Origin: Bacteroidota bacterium
GTDB taxonomy: Bacteria > Bacteroidota > Bacteroidia > Chitinophagales > Chitinophagaceae
Assembly: GCA_947453145.1 (NCBI GenBank)
Contig: CANGFA010000011.1
Location: 1 to 64,000, forward strand
Length of the DNA: 64,000 nt
Reading direction: 5' to 3'
In this document: piece by piece, positions 35,856 to 45,209 of the stretch
Layout of the letters: each line of letters opens with the position of its first letter
How positions within the stretch are numbered: the stretch's first letter is position 1
Translations under genes and position numbers: made by a program
Notes under the pieces: generated by a model
What the model was told of the DNA's origin: nothing
What the model saw: only the letters and a program-made list of their open reading frames with translations
Database searches by the model: none

Positions 35856-36218
35856 TTAAATTCGAAAAGCACTCCATAGAATATAGAGTGTCTTGCTAGC
35901 ACAGCTATATGGAGTAAGATAACTATTCAAATGAATAGTGGGGTTGGAAGCATTATACATAGTAGATCCGAACTGACTTTCTAATATCAATTCGTTTACA
36001 CTAGATTTATTTTCAGAATCTGAAAACTCATCCTCATCGTCTAGCTCTGCAATAAAATTTTCGACCAATAAACTTGGAGTAGATGGATTGTTTTTTGATA
36101 TGCTAAGTTTTGTAAGCGCATTTGATGGATATGGGGTGTTATTATACGCCAAGGCTCTTGAGGCCAATGGCTGCATAAAAACAAAAGCCAATAAAATTGC
36201 GAAAACATATTTTCTCAT
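35856..36218 (-). CDS. Small secreted protein of unknown function upstream of the RND operon
   Basis: A 120-residue protein with a clear signal peptide (about 1-24, MRKYVFAILLAFVF...ALA). The middle is acidic (LDDEDEFSDSE), and the C-terminus ends in an aromatic segment, TLYILWSAFRI. I do not recognise the family. The start at ATG 36218 is preferred over the ORF track start 17 codons upstream. An exact -7 element lies 9 bp before it. It is co-directional with the RND operon, 109 bp ahead of the adaptor gene, but may be a separate unit. Confidence 0.6.
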   Translation of the reverse strand: MRKYVFAILLAFVFMQPLASRALAYNNTPYPSNALTKLSISKNNPSTPSLLVENFIAELDDEDEFSDSENKSSVNELILESQFGSTMYNASNPTIHLNSYLTPYSCASKTLYILWSAFRI

Positions 36219-36227
36219 AATCGAGGG

Positions 36228-36235
36228 CAAATATA
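36228..36235 (-). promoter_or_regulatory. -7 element for the small secreted protein
   Basis: Reads TATATTTG on the minus strand, exact TAnnTTTG, 9 bp before ATG 36218. Confidence 0.5.
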
Positions 36236-36302
36236 CTAAAGAAGGGGCAAGCATTAGTGGCTTTAACAATTTTTAGCAAATTTGAATTTCTTAAATCGTA
36301 AA

Positions 36303-37376
36303 CTAAAGTTTACCATACAGGGCGCGTAATTTTTCACGCGTCATAATTTGTTCCCAATCCTTGCCTAGTGCATTTTCCCATAAAGGTTTCATGCCCAAGG
36401 ATACATTAATCATAGCATCAAACTGATCCTCCGTTAAATTCGCACAAATTCCTGTTGGAATATCAATATTGTTTTTTTCCACCATGTATTTAAACTCTTT
36501 CACGCCCGCTGGATAATATTCTTCCAAATGATTCATTACAATACAATTGCCAATGCCGTGCTTGGTGCCTAATAAAAAACTTAAGCCATAACTTACTGCA
36601 TGCGCTACACCAACTTGGCTGTATGCAATACTCATACCACCCGCATAAGATGCCATCATTAATTGGTCATCACACTCATCATCCCATTTATCTTTTTCTA
36701 CAAACACTTTACGACATAGTTCCAAAGCTTTTTCGCCATAACTTTTACTGAACTCATTTAAAAAAGTACCCTCTAAACTTTCAATACAATGAATATAACA
36801 GTCCATCCCCGTATAAAAACGTTGATTCGCTGGTGCATGCTGCGTTAATTCGGGATCTAATACAATCTGATCAAATGGGGTAAAGTCTGAATTCATGCCC
36901 AACTTACGAACAGGACCCGTTAACACCGTTGTACGACTTACTTCCGCACCCGTTCCACTTAAAGTTGGGATACCTACTTTATAAACTCCTGCCTGTTTAA
37001 CCAAATCCCATCCTTGATAGTCTGCAGAAGATCCGGGATTGGTCATCATTAGTGCAACCGCTTTTGCTAAATCCATAGCGGAGCCTCCACCAATTCCAAT
37101 GATGCCGCTAACTTCGCCAAACTCCGCTTTTAAGTCGGCAGCTAGCGCGTCAACTTGTTTTGTTTTAGGCTCATGGGTAACATCTACATACACTATTTTA
37201 TCTTTCCCTCTTAATGGAATTCTGGATGCCAAGGGCTTTCCTACAAAATAATGATCCAAGAAAAATATCATGGGGAAGTCACCTTTGCGACGGGGTGCTA
37301 ATATTTCATCTAACTGATTGAAAGCACCGCGACCATATACCACATAGTCGACCATTTTAAAATTGCGGAACTGCAT
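36303..37376 (-). CDS. kdnB: KdnB-like 3-deoxy-manno-octulosonate 8-oxidase (iron-type alcohol dehydrogenase fold)
   Basis: A 357-residue group III metal-dependent alcohol dehydrogenase. The nucleotide-binding GIGGGSAMD is at 94-102, and the metal ligands are Asp192, His196, His259 and His273. Long conserved stretches such as GSSADYQGWDL, GPVRKLGMNSDFT and GMDCYIHCIESLEGTFLNEFSK match my memory of Shewanella KdnB, which oxidises C8 of Kdo as the first step to Kdo8N. The nearby kdsB supports that role. The partner aminotransferase KdnA is not in the window. The gene is last in a four-gene minus-strand unit, 24 bp after the MFS gene. Confidence 0.8.
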   Translation of the reverse strand: MQFRNFKMVDYVVYGRGAFNQLDEILAPRRKGDFPMIFFLDHYFVGKPLASRIPLRGKDKIVYVDVTHEPKTKQVDALAADLKAEFGEVSGIIGIGGGSAMDLAKAVALMMTNPGSSADYQGWDLVKQAGVYKVGIPTLSGTGAEVSRTTVLTGPVRKLGMNSDFTPFDQIVLDPELTQHAPANQRFYTGMDCYIHCIESLEGTFLNEFSKSYGEKALELCRKVFVEKDKWDDECDDQLMMASYAGGMSIAYSQVGVAHAVSYGLSFLLGTKHGIGNCIVMNHLEEYYPAGVKEFKYMVEKNNIDIPTGICANLTEDQFDAMINVSLGMKPLWENALGKDWEQIMTREKLRALYGKL

Positions 37377-37400
37377 AAAATAAATTTATTATACTAATTT

Positions 37401-38747
37401 TTATTGAACTAATTTCTTTTGTAATTCCTCCAAAGATACGCCTTTTGTTTCAGGCACTTTTGTCAATATCCATACTAGTTGCAAAGCCATCATCACGGCA
37501 AAAAATGCAAATATGGGCCAAGGGTTTTCTTTGAAAATACCGTGGTCCTTGTCTAAAAATACCGGCGTAACAAGTGTAATCAGCGCTGCAAAAACCCAGT
37601 GGATACTTGCACCAAAAGCCTGTCCCTTGGCACGTACGGGCGTAGGGAATATTTCTGAAATCAACACCCAAATTACAGCACCTTGACCAATGGCATGTGA
37701 AGCAATAAACAACAACAAAAACGACAACATAAACACAGGTGCCCCATGTGCAACAAAACCATAGGCCACCATAGATAAGCTAATGATATAACCAAAAGAA
37801 CCAATGATTAATAAGGTTTTTCGACCAATGCGATCAATTAACCACAAGCCCACAAAGGTGAAAATTAAATTCATCATGCCTAAAGAAATTGAACTCAATA
37901 AAGAATTGTCTTTAGGAAAACCAGCTTCTTCTAATATTCTAGGAGCGTAATATAAAAGAAAATTAATACCAGATGCTTGATTAAAAAATGCAACAAAAAA
38001 AGCAATAGAAATAATTTTTTTATGCTGCTTAGTAAAAAGCGCGACCGTACCGTGCGCTTTTTCTTGTTCATTTGATTTATTAATTTCTTCTATGGTTTCA
38101 ATGATATTATCTACTCCTATTTCTTGCAATGTTTTTTTTGCTCCTGCTTCATCATTTTTTACAGATAGCAACCACCTTGGACTTTCTGGTAAACCCAATG
38201 TCATAATGGTATAGATAGCCGAAGGAATTAATAACACCGCCAACATCCATCTCCAATCATTATCTCCTCCAAATCCTGCTAAAAAATAATTAGATAAATA
38301 AGCAATTAAAATTCCAAACACAATATTAAATTGGTACATACCTACCAACTTACCTCGATTGTTTTTATTTGAAATTTCAGATATATACGTAGGTGCTGCT
38401 ACGGACGAAATTCCAATTGCAATTCCACCTATTAATCTAAAGAAAGAAAAAGTATAAGGGTCCTGTGCTAGTGCAGATCCTATTGCAGAAGCAATAAACA
38501 TAATACCTAGCCAAATTAATACTTTTTTACGGCCGTATTTTTCGGTTGGTGCACCCGCAAACACAGAACCAATTACCGTTCCCCATAATGCCATGGACAT
38601 AATAAAAAAACCATGAAATAGCGGCGTGGTTTGCCATAGCGCTTGAATAGGTTTGTCTGCGCCAGAAATAACAACCATATCAAAACCAAATATAAAACCC
38701 GCTAATGCGGCCACTACAGTAGATTGAAATAATTTTCCTTTGTTCAT
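37401..38747 (-). CDS. MFS sugar porter family transporter
   Basis: A 448-residue transporter with 12 predicted membrane segments. Sugar-porter signatures are present: EKYGRKKVL in loop 2-3, PESPRWLL before the central loop, DRIGRKTLL in loop 8-9, and PETKGVSLEEL at the C-terminus. It likely imports a sugar or sugar acid with protons; the substrate is unknown. Its position between kdsB and kdnB is unusual for a metabolic sugar porter and raises the possibility of a Kdo-related or sialic-acid-like substrate (inference). Confidence 0.88.
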   Translation of the reverse strand: MNKGKLFQSTVVAALAGFIFGFDMVVISGADKPIQALWQTTPLFHGFFIMSMALWGTVIGSVFAGAPTEKYGRKKVLIWLGIMFIASAIGSALAQDPYTFSFFRLIGGIAIGISSVAAPTYISEISNKNNRGKLVGMYQFNIVFGILIAYLSNYFLAGFGGDNDWRWMLAVLLIPSAIYTIMTLGLPESPRWLLSVKNDEAGAKKTLQEIGVDNIIETIEEINKSNEQEKAHGTVALFTKQHKKIISIAFFVAFFNQASGINFLLYYAPRILEEAGFPKDNSLLSSISLGMMNLIFTFVGLWLIDRIGRKTLLIIGSFGYIISLSMVAYGFVAHGAPVFMLSFLLLFIASHAIGQGAVIWVLISEIFPTPVRAKGQAFGASIHWVFAALITLVTPVFLDKDHGIFKENPWPIFAFFAVMMALQLVWILTKVPETKGVSLEELQKKLVQ

Positions 38748-38813
38748 TGAGTTTGTTTTTACAATTATAAATTAGGGAACTTTTTTGAGTATTTAATTGT
38801 GCTAGAATGAATT

Positions 38814-39536
38814 TTATTTTAACAAGGATGCCGCTTTAATTAAATCCTCGGGCGTATCAATTTCAACACCCATATATTCGGTGACCACCATGCGAATGGA
38901 AACCCCGTTTTCTAAATATCTTAAACACTCAATTTTTTCTGCCGCCTCTAAAGGGGACATGGGCCAATTGGTAAAATTTAATAGCGCTTGTTTTTTAAAG
39001 GCATATACACCAATGTGTTCGTAATATTTTGCAGCCGCTTCTTTATCTCTTGGATAAGGAATCACGCTTCGTGAAAAGAACAATGCATTGTTGTTAATAT
39101 CAACCGCTACTTTTACATAGTTAGGATCTTCTATTGATTTTTGATTCGTTAGGACCTGCATTAGAGATGAGACCTGAACTGTTTCATCCGAAAAAACCTC
39201 AATCACTTTTTGTAAGGGTTCTTTTTTTACAAAGGGCTCATCGCCTTGCACATTCACCACAATATCAATATCTAAATTTTCAATAGCTTCTGCAATTCTA
39301 TCGGATCCACTTTCGTGGGATCGCTTACTCATTATTGCTTTTCCGCCATTTTTTACTATTTCATTAAAAATAATTTCACTATCTGTTACTACATATACCT
39401 CATCAAATAGTCCAGTAGCAACGGTGTTATCATAGGTGTGGCGTATTACCGACTTATCACCAAGTTCCTGCATGAGTTTTGCAGGAAACCGAGTGGCCGC
39501 ATAACGCGCTGGAATAAACGCACCAATTTTAGTCAT
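38814..39536 (-). CDS. kdsB: CMP-Kdo (or CMP-Kdo8N) cytidylyltransferase
   Basis: Activates Kdo with CTP for LPS inner-core assembly. The 240-residue protein has the N-terminal [15 protein letters not shown], the Asp motif NVQGDEPFV, and the C-terminal [11 protein letters not shown] characteristic of KdsB. In Shewanella the KdsB enzyme acts on Kdo8N instead of Kdo, and the kdnB gene in this same unit suggests a similar preference here (inference). It starts 2 bp after the hydroxylase stop. Confidence 0.93.
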   Translation of the reverse strand: MTKIGAFIPARYAATRFPAKLMQELGDKSVIRHTYDNTVATGLFDEVYVVTDSEIIFNEIVKNGGKAIMSKRSHESGSDRIAEAIENLDIDIVVNVQGDEPFVKKEPLQKVIEVFSDETVQVSSLMQVLTNQKSIEDPNYVKVAVDINNNALFFSRSVIPYPRDKEAAAKYYEHIGVYAFKKQALLNFTNWPMSPLEAAEKIECLRYLENGVSIRMVVTEYMGVEIDTPEDLIKAASLLK

Positions 39537-39538
39537 AC

Positions 39539-40366
39539 TTAATAATCTGATTTGATTGTTTTGTCAAAAGGCGCCTTTAACTGATAGGCAATGGATTCGT
39601 CTTGGGTATTGTCCAATACGTCCAAGCCATATACTATTTCACTCATTGGGGTATAGTTATAGGTACCCAACAAGCGATCCCAAAACGAAAATATATTTCC
39701 ATAATTACTATCGGTTTGTGGTCGGGTAATATGGTGATGTATGCGGTGCATATTAGGTGAGACAATAATGTAACCAAATGTTTTATCAAACCAATTAGGT
39801 ATGCGAATATTCGCATGATTAAATTGGGTTAATACTACACTTAAACTCTGATATAGCATCACCATCCAAATGGGTGTTCCTAAAATAAATACAGCCAAAA
39901 TAGCAAACACCGCCCTAACCACCGACTCTCCTGGGTGGTGTCTATTGCCCGTAGTCGTATCCACATGGGTATCCGCATGATGAACCATATGAAACTTCCA
40001 TAAAAATTTTACTTTATGCTCTATCATATGTACCATATAAGCGCCTATAAAATCTAAGAGTAATAAACCTACAATAGCCTCTACCCAAGGTGAAAGGGTT
40101 ATGACATGTAATAGACCAAAATTATGATCAACGGTCCAATCACAGGCCTTTACCATGATGAGTGCAAAACCAAAATTTACCAAAATGGTGGTAAAGGTAA
40201 AAAACAAATTAACTCCGGCATGTTTAATCTTACTGTACTTAAAATTAAATAGCGGCGCCACCATTTCGACCAACCAAAAAAAAGTAATCCCACCCGCTAA
40301 CAATAAAGCGCGTTGGATGGAATGATGCTCAAGCGAGGTAAAATAGTTTTGAATCGTCTCCAGCAT
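39539..40366 (-). CDS. Fatty acid hydroxylase / sterol desaturase family membrane enzyme
   Basis: A 275-residue integral membrane di-iron enzyme. The histidine clusters [21 protein letters not shown] and [10 protein letters not shown] are all present, with four or five membrane segments between and around them. The superfamily hydroxylates or desaturates lipids and sterols with oxygen. It heads the unit with kdsB (2-bp gap), so modification of a lipid A or other envelope acyl chain is possible, but that is inference. A terminator separates it from dnaN upstream. Confidence 0.85.
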   Translation of the reverse strand: MLETIQNYFTSLEHHSIQRALLLAGGITFFWLVEMVAPLFNFKYSKIKHAGVNLFFTFTTILVNFGFALIMVKACDWTVDHNFGLLHVITLSPWVEAIVGLLLLDFIGAYMVHMIEHKVKFLWKFHMVHHADTHVDTTTGNRHHPGESVVRAVFAILAVFILGTPIWMVMLYQSLSVVLTQFNHANIRIPNWFDKTFGYIIVSPNMHRIHHHITRPQTDSNYGNIFSFWDRLLGTYNYTPMSEIVYGLDVLDNTQDESIAYQLKAPFDKTIKSDY

Positions 40367-40396
40367 AAATTTGTTTTTAGTACATAAATGTAAATA

Positions 40397-40432
40397 AAAA
40401 ACCCGATGTTCTTATGCAGAATTCATCGGGTT
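40397..40432 (-). terminator. Rho-independent terminator after dnaN
   Basis: AACCCGATG and CATCGGGTT form a 9-bp stem with a 15-base loop. On the minus strand it continues into TTTTTTA, fitting termination of dnaN transcription. Confidence 0.8.
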
Positions 40433-40476
40433 GTTGTTTTATAGGTACGGATTAATCTTTAAAATGAAACCTACGT

Positions 40477-41592
40477 TTAACTGTTTAACATTAATGGCAT
40501 TACCAACATTAACAAGTCTTCGCCCGGAGCTTGTTCAGAAGGTTTAATTAAACCAGCTTTGCTTGGGGTTGACAATTCTAAATATACATCGTCGGTATCT
40601 GCTGCATTTAACATTTCAATTAAGAATTTTGCATTAAACGCAATTTGAATGTCTTCACCTTGGTATTCACAACTCATGCGCTCGTTTCCTTCAAAACTAA
40701 AATCAATATCCTGTGCAGCCATTTGTAATTCGTTACCTGTAATATTTAAAGCAACTTGATTGGTGCTTTTATTACTAAATACATTTACACGACGCAGGGC
40801 ATTTTGAAAATCATGCTTATTAACTGTTAAGCGGAATGGATTATCGGCAGGAATCACCACTTTATAATCCGGGAATCGAGCGTCAATTAAACGACAAATT
40901 AGTTGTGTAGAACCATGATCTACAAAAAGATGATTGTTGTTATAGCTAATGGTAATAGGATCCTCGTTATCGGGCAGGGCGTTCTTTAATAAATTCAATG
41001 GTTTTTTAGGAACGATAAAACTTGCAGTTTGCGTTGCCTTTGCATCTGTTCTTTTATAACGTACTAAACGGTGTGCATCCGTTGCAACAAATTGAACACT
41101 GTCCTTTGATAATTCAAAAAATACACCCGTCATTGCGGGGCGCAAATCGTCACCACTTACCGCAAATAATGTTTTATTAATTGCCGTTAAAAGCCCAGTA
41201 CTAGTCATATTAAAACCCGATGTATCGTCGGCTGTGGGCTCTTTAGGGAAGTTGTCTGGATTTTCACCCATTACTTTATACTTTCCATTATCGCTTGTTA
41301 TTTCTACTGCGTAATTTTTATCAATATTAAAAGTTAAAGGTTGGTCTGCGATATTTTTTAAAGAATCAATTAAGATTTTTGCTGGAATACAAACACGGCC
41401 ATTGGCCTTGCTTTCCACTTCCATTTGTACGCGCATCACCGTTTCTAAATCAGTTGCTACAATATTTAATTTTTTATCTTCTATTTCGAATAAAAAATCT
41501 TCTAAAATTGGCAACACTGTATTGGTATTAATTACACCAGAAATTTGTTGAAGGTGTTTTAAGAGGGAAGAGGAAGAAACAATAAATTTCAT
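40477..41592 (-). CDS. dnaN: DNA polymerase III beta sliding clamp
   Basis: A 371-residue clamp of three repeated domains that tethers polymerase III to DNA. The N-terminal MKFIVSSSSLLKHLQQISGVI and FVATDAHRLVRYKR in domain 2 are characteristic, and the C-terminus ends with the MLVMPL(M) motif of the beta clamp. It is not next to dnaA here, which is common in Bacteroidota. It is divergent from recX across about 110 bp. Confidence 0.96.
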   Translation of the reverse strand: MKFIVSSSSLLKHLQQISGVINTNTVLPILEDFLFEIEDKKLNIVATDLETVMRVQMEVESKANGRVCIPAKILIDSLKNIADQPLTFNIDKNYAVEITSDNGKYKVMGENPDNFPKEPTADDTSGFNMTSTGLLTAINKTLFAVSGDDLRPAMTGVFFELSKDSVQFVATDAHRLVRYKRTDAKATQTASFIVPKKPLNLLKNALPDNEDPITISYNNNHLFVDHGSTQLICRLIDARFPDYKVVIPADNPFRLTVNKHDFQNALRRVNVFSNKSTNQVALNITGNELQMAAQDIDFSFEGNERMSCEYQGEDIQIAFNAKFLIEMLNAADTDDVYLELSTPSKAGLIKPSEQAPGEDLLMLVMPLMLNS

Positions 41593-41701
41593 AGAATTTT
41601 TGTTGTTGGGCTTTTGAAAATATTCAAGTTTTTTAACTAGAGCAAACCTAATGTAAAATGTTAAGATTAAAAAGCTATTTTAGCACTACTTATTGACATA
41701 G

Positions 41702-42181
41702 ATGAAAAAAAACAGAGTCGGCAAAGAGCAAGCTATACTAAGCATCCGTCATTTTTGCGCCTATCAAGAAAGGGCACAACAAGAGGTGCGAGATAAGTTA
41801 TACGAACTGGGTATGACCAAGCCTGAAGTGGAAGAAATTATTGCCGATTTGATATCCGAAAATTTCTTAAATGAAGAGCGATTTGCCACCAGCTTTGCGG
41901 GAGGGCATTTTAGAATTAAGGGCTGGGGGAAATTAAAAATAAATCATGCTTTATATCAAAAAAAAGTAAGTGCTTATAATATTAAAAAAGCATTATCATC
42001 CATTGATGAAGATGATTATATAGCAAAACTTCAGGAACTGGCAATCAAAAAGTGGGCAACCCTCAAGGGGGAGCGAGGGCTTGGCCGAATGGCTAAAACT
42101 CAGGCATTCTTGCACCAGCGTGGCTTTGAACCTGCACTAATACATCCCATTTTGCAAAAACTATATAAGCCCGGTTCTTAA
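41702..42181 (+). CDS. recX: RecX-family regulatory protein
   Basis: A 159-residue all-helical RecX protein that modulates RecA filaments. Typical features are AILSIRHFCAYQERAQQEVRDKL, the repeated three-helix units, and ENFLNEERFATSFAGGHFRIKGWGKLKI. It is unlinked to recA, which lies about 15 kb away in the same window. It precedes a nitrilase-family gene on the same strand. Confidence 0.9.
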   Translation: MKKNRVGKEQAILSIRHFCAYQERAQQEVRDKLYELGMTKPEVEEIIADLISENFLNEERFATSFAGGHFRIKGWGKLKINHALYQKKVSAYNIKKALSSIDEDDYIAKLQELAIKKWATLKGERGLGRMAKTQAFLHQRGFEPALIHPILQKLYKPGS

Positions 42182-42234
42182 TTTAGATCTTAATGGGTTT
42201 TTGTATCTTTAATACACAAAGAAAACACATCAAC

Positions 42235-43026
42235 TTGTCGTCACTACATTTTACTATTATTCAAAGCTCCTTATTTTGGGAGAATAAAGGAGCCAACTTG
42301 GAAAATTTTGGTCAAAAAATTAGGTCTATACAGGCGCCCTGTGAAATTATTGTGCTACCAGAAATGTTTAATACTGGCTTTAGCATGCAGCCCGAAAAAA
42401 TGGGCGAAACCATGGACGGACCCACGGTAGATTGGATGAGAAGATTGTCGGCAGAAAAAAAGGCCATCATTACCGGGTCCTTAATCATTGAAGAAAATGG
42501 AAATTATTTTAATCGATTAATTTGGATGTTGCCCAATGGACAATTGGGATTTTATGATAAGCGCCACTTATTTGCCTTTGCAGGAGAAGACCAACATTAT
42601 ACAGCAGGCAATAAAAGATTAATAGCTAGTGTGAAAGGTTGGAAAATAAATTTACAAATTTGTTATGATCTCCGCTTCCCGGTTTGGGCGCGTCAACAAT
42701 TAAACGAAGAAACACAAAAAGAATATGATGTGTTATTGTATGTTGCCAATTGGCCGGAAAAAAGAAGCCATGCTTGGAAAACATTATTAACCGCGCGCGC
42801 TATCGAAAACCAATGCTTTACCATTGGGGTGAACAGGGTAGGATTGGATGGAAACAATATCGCACACAGTGGAGATTCAATGGTGGTAGGGCCTTTGGGA
42901 GAAATTCTATACCACTGTGCACAGGAAGAAGATATTTTTCATATTGTTTTACAAAAAGAAGAGGTAAACAATACAAGAGAAAAATTTCCTTTTTGGAGGG
43001 ACGCAGATGATTTTACCATTTTATAA
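42235..43026 (+). CDS. Carbon-nitrogen hydrolase, omega-amidase (Nit2/YafV) type
   Basis: A 263-residue nitrilase-superfamily amidase. The catalytic triad is visible: Glu in VLPEMFNTGF, Lys in FYDKRHLF and Cys in LQICYDLRFP. The C-terminus REKFPFWRDADDF matches the YafV/Nit2 group, which hydrolyses 2-oxoglutaramate and similar omega-amides as metabolite repair (family knowledge). The ORF track starts at ATG 42193. I prefer TTG 42235 because the homologous N-terminus (SSLHFTIIQSSLFW) begins there and a -7-like TATCTTTA lies at 42204-42211. The longer ATG form cannot be excluded. Confidence 0.82.
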   Translation: MSSLHFTIIQSSLFWENKGANLENFGQKIRSIQAPCEIIVLPEMFNTGFSMQPEKMGETMDGPTVDWMRRLSAEKKAIITGSLIIEENGNYFNRLIWMLPNGQLGFYDKRHLFAFAGEDQHYTAGNKRLIASVKGWKINLQICYDLRFPVWARQQLNEETQKEYDVLLYVANWPEKRSHAWKTLLTARAIENQCFTIGVNRVGLDGNNIAHSGDSMVVGPLGEILYHCAQEEDIFHIVLQKEEVNNTREKFPFWRDADDFTIL

Positions 43027-43049
43027 TTTCGTATTTAAAAAGATTTAGG

Positions 43050-44132
43050 ATGTCAGAATTTTACGCAGCACAAGAGTTATTTACCGGTACACAGTGGATT
43101 AAGGAAGTAATGGTGGAGGTAAATAACGGAAAAATAATTTCAATTAGCAATGAGAGATACGATCATAAAAACGCTTTTCCCTTAATTGTACCCGCCTTAA
43201 TTGATTTACAAATTTATGGTGCATATGGAAAATTATTATCTGAGTTTCCAGAGGCGGATTGTATCGAGAAAACATACCAATATTGTTTAAAGGGGGGTAC
43301 CGCTTATTTTCAGCCCACCATTGCCTCCCAAACAACGGATATTATTTATAAGGCCATTGATGCCGTAAGAGATTATAAAACAACTGGCGGCAAGGGTTGT
43401 ATTGGTTTGCATATTGAAGGACCCTGGATTAATGCTGAAAAAAAAGGAGCACATCAAGAAAGCGTATTACACCGTCCTAGCTTACAAGAGGTGCAAGCGT
43501 TATTGGATTATGGAAAGGAGTGGATAAGTATGATTACGCTAGCCCCCGAAGTGTGTACCTCAGAAATTATTGATCTCATACAAGCAAATGACATTGTGGT
43601 TTCGGCGGGTCATAGTAATGCGAGCTATGAAATGGCTACCGATTTTTTTAATCATAATATTCACGTAGCAACGCATTTATTTAATGCTATGAGTGGATTA
43701 CAACACCGCGCGCCGGGAATGGTGGGTGCGTTATTTAATCACAAGCGCGCAATGTGCAGCTTAGTAACGGACGGCTATCATGTAGATTTTAATGCCATTA
43801 AAATTGCAAAACAAATAATGGGTGAAAGGTTGTTTTGTATTACCGACGCGGTAACAGAAACCAGTACAGGGCTCTATCAACATGTATTAAATGGAGATAA
43901 ATATGAATCACATGGAACCCTCAGTGGATCGGCCTTAACGCAAATAAAATCAATGAATAATTTGGTGAATGAAGTGGGTATTGATTTAGGCGAAGCCATT
44001 AAAATGTGCAGTATATATCCAGCAAAAGTGATGAATATTAAAGGAGTGCGTTCACATATTGAAATAAATGAAAAGGCAGATCTGCTTTGTTTAAGCGCAG
44101 ATAGACAATTACTTAAAATGGTCCTAAGTTAA
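43050..44132 (+). CDS. nagA: N-acetylglucosamine-6-phosphate deacetylase
   Basis: Deacetylates GlcNAc-6-P in amino-sugar recycling or catabolism. The 360-residue amidohydrolase shows HIEGPWIN, SAGHSNASYE, THLFNAMSGLQHRAPG, VTDGYHV and ITDAV, covering metal and substrate-binding positions. No nagB is adjacent. It follows the nitrilase gene by 23 bp, which may only reflect gene density. Confidence 0.92.
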   Translation: MSEFYAAQELFTGTQWIKEVMVEVNNGKIISISNERYDHKNAFPLIVPALIDLQIYGAYGKLLSEFPEADCIEKTYQYCLKGGTAYFQPTIASQTTDIIYKAIDAVRDYKTTGGKGCIGLHIEGPWINAEKKGAHQESVLHRPSLQEVQALLDYGKEWISMITLAPEVCTSEIIDLIQANDIVVSAGHSNASYEMATDFFNHNIHVATHLFNAMSGLQHRAPGMVGALFNHKRAMCSLVTDGYHVDFNAIKIAKQIMGERLFCITDAVTETSTGLYQHVLNGDKYESHGTLSGSALTQIKSMNNLVNEVGIDLGEAIKMCSIYPAKVMNIKGVRSHIEINEKADLLCLSADRQLLKMVLS

Positions 44133-44169
44133 TTAGTCCGGTTGGGCTTCCTAGGTGGCGCGCACTAGC

Positions 44170-45201
44170 TTACTTTGAAAAAGCATTCCACCCTTGCGCA
44201 TTAATATCAAAAACATTATTGCCCTTGGTTATAATTTTGGTGCCCTCTTCTTGGTCACACATGTATCCTATTACACTGATATCTTCTTGTAATGTGATTT
44301 TATCGTAGTCGGCTTGTTTCATGGTGAACAATAATTCATAATCTTCGCCACCATTTAACGCACAAACCGTTGGGTCTAAGCCAAACTTAAAGGCGGCTGA
44401 TTTGGTAGCTTCGTTCAAAGGAATTTTTTCTTCATAAAGTCTGCAGCCTAAATTACTTTGTTTGCAAATATGTAAGATATCACTACTCAAACCATCACTT
44501 ACATCCATCATGGCGGTGGGTATAATTTCTTGACTCGTTAAATAATCAATAATATCTTTTCTAGCTTCGGGTTTTAATAATCTACCTACAATATAATCTT
44601 CGTTTTCTAGTGTCGGTTGTACTTGCGGATTTTCTAAAAATATTTTTTTCTCTCTTTCCATAAGTGTTAATCCCAAAAACGCAGCACCCAAATCGCCCGA
44701 CACACAAATTAAGTCACCGCTTTCGGCAGTACTTCTTTTTACATATTTATCTGGCGCTACTTCACCAATGGCGGTTACCGATATGACTAATCCTTTTTGC
44801 GAAGTGGAGGTGTCACCCCCTATTAAATCCACGCCATATTTTTCACAAGCAATTTGTACACCCAAATAAAATTCTTCAAGCGCTTCTAAACTAAAACGAT
44901 TGCTAAAAGCCAAGCTCATGGTGATTTGTGTGGGATGTGCATTCATTGCATAAATGTCACTCAAATTCACAATCACCGACTTGTATCCCAAATGTTTTAA
45001 GGGTGTATACATTAAATCAAAATGTACGCCTTCTACTAATAAATCGGTTGTGATTACCGTTTGTTTGCCAAAATGATCAATCACAGCCGCATCGTCGCCG
45101 ATAGATAATGTGGTTGATGCGTTAAAAGTTTCGAAGTTTTCAGTTAGATGATCTATTAAACCAAACTCTCCTAGTTTTTCTATTTCTGTTCTTTCTTCCA
45201 T
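44170..45201 (-). CDS. thiL: Thiamine-monophosphate kinase
   Basis: Phosphorylates thiamine monophosphate to thiamine diphosphate. The 343-residue AIR-synthase-like protein has GDDAAVI and the TTDLLVEGVHFDL motif near the start, then GGDTSTSQKG, MDVSDGLSSD and CALNGGEDYELLFT. This sequence type could be confused with SelD, but the absence of the SelD Cys/Sec motif and the match to ThiL blocks settle it. It follows suhB by 8 bp. Confidence 0.93.
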   Translation of the reverse strand: MEERTEIEKLGEFGLIDHLTENFETFNASTTLSIGDDAAVIDHFGKQTVITTDLLVEGVHFDLMYTPLKHLGYKSVIVNLSDIYAMNAHPTQITMSLAFSNRFSLEALEEFYLGVQIACEKYGVDLIGGDTSTSQKGLVISVTAIGEVAPDKYVKRSTAESGDLICVSGDLGAAFLGLTLMEREKKIFLENPQVQPTLENEDYIVGRLLKPEARKDIIDYLTSQEIIPTAMMDVSDGLSSDILHICKQSNLGCRLYEEKIPLNEATKSAAFKFGLDPTVCALNGGEDYELLFTMKQADYDKITLQEDISVIGYMCDQEEGTKIITKGNNVFDINAQGWNAFSK

Positions 45202-45209
45202 AATAATAT

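Noticed and set aside
36303-37376. Generic fermentative alcohol dehydrogenase
   Set aside because: Long stretches match the KdnB subgroup better and the kdsB neighbour supports an LPS role.
44170-45201. SelD (selenophosphate synthetase) as partner of MnmH
   Set aside because: The fold family is shared, but the sequence blocks are those of ThiL and the SelD Cys/Sec motif is absent.
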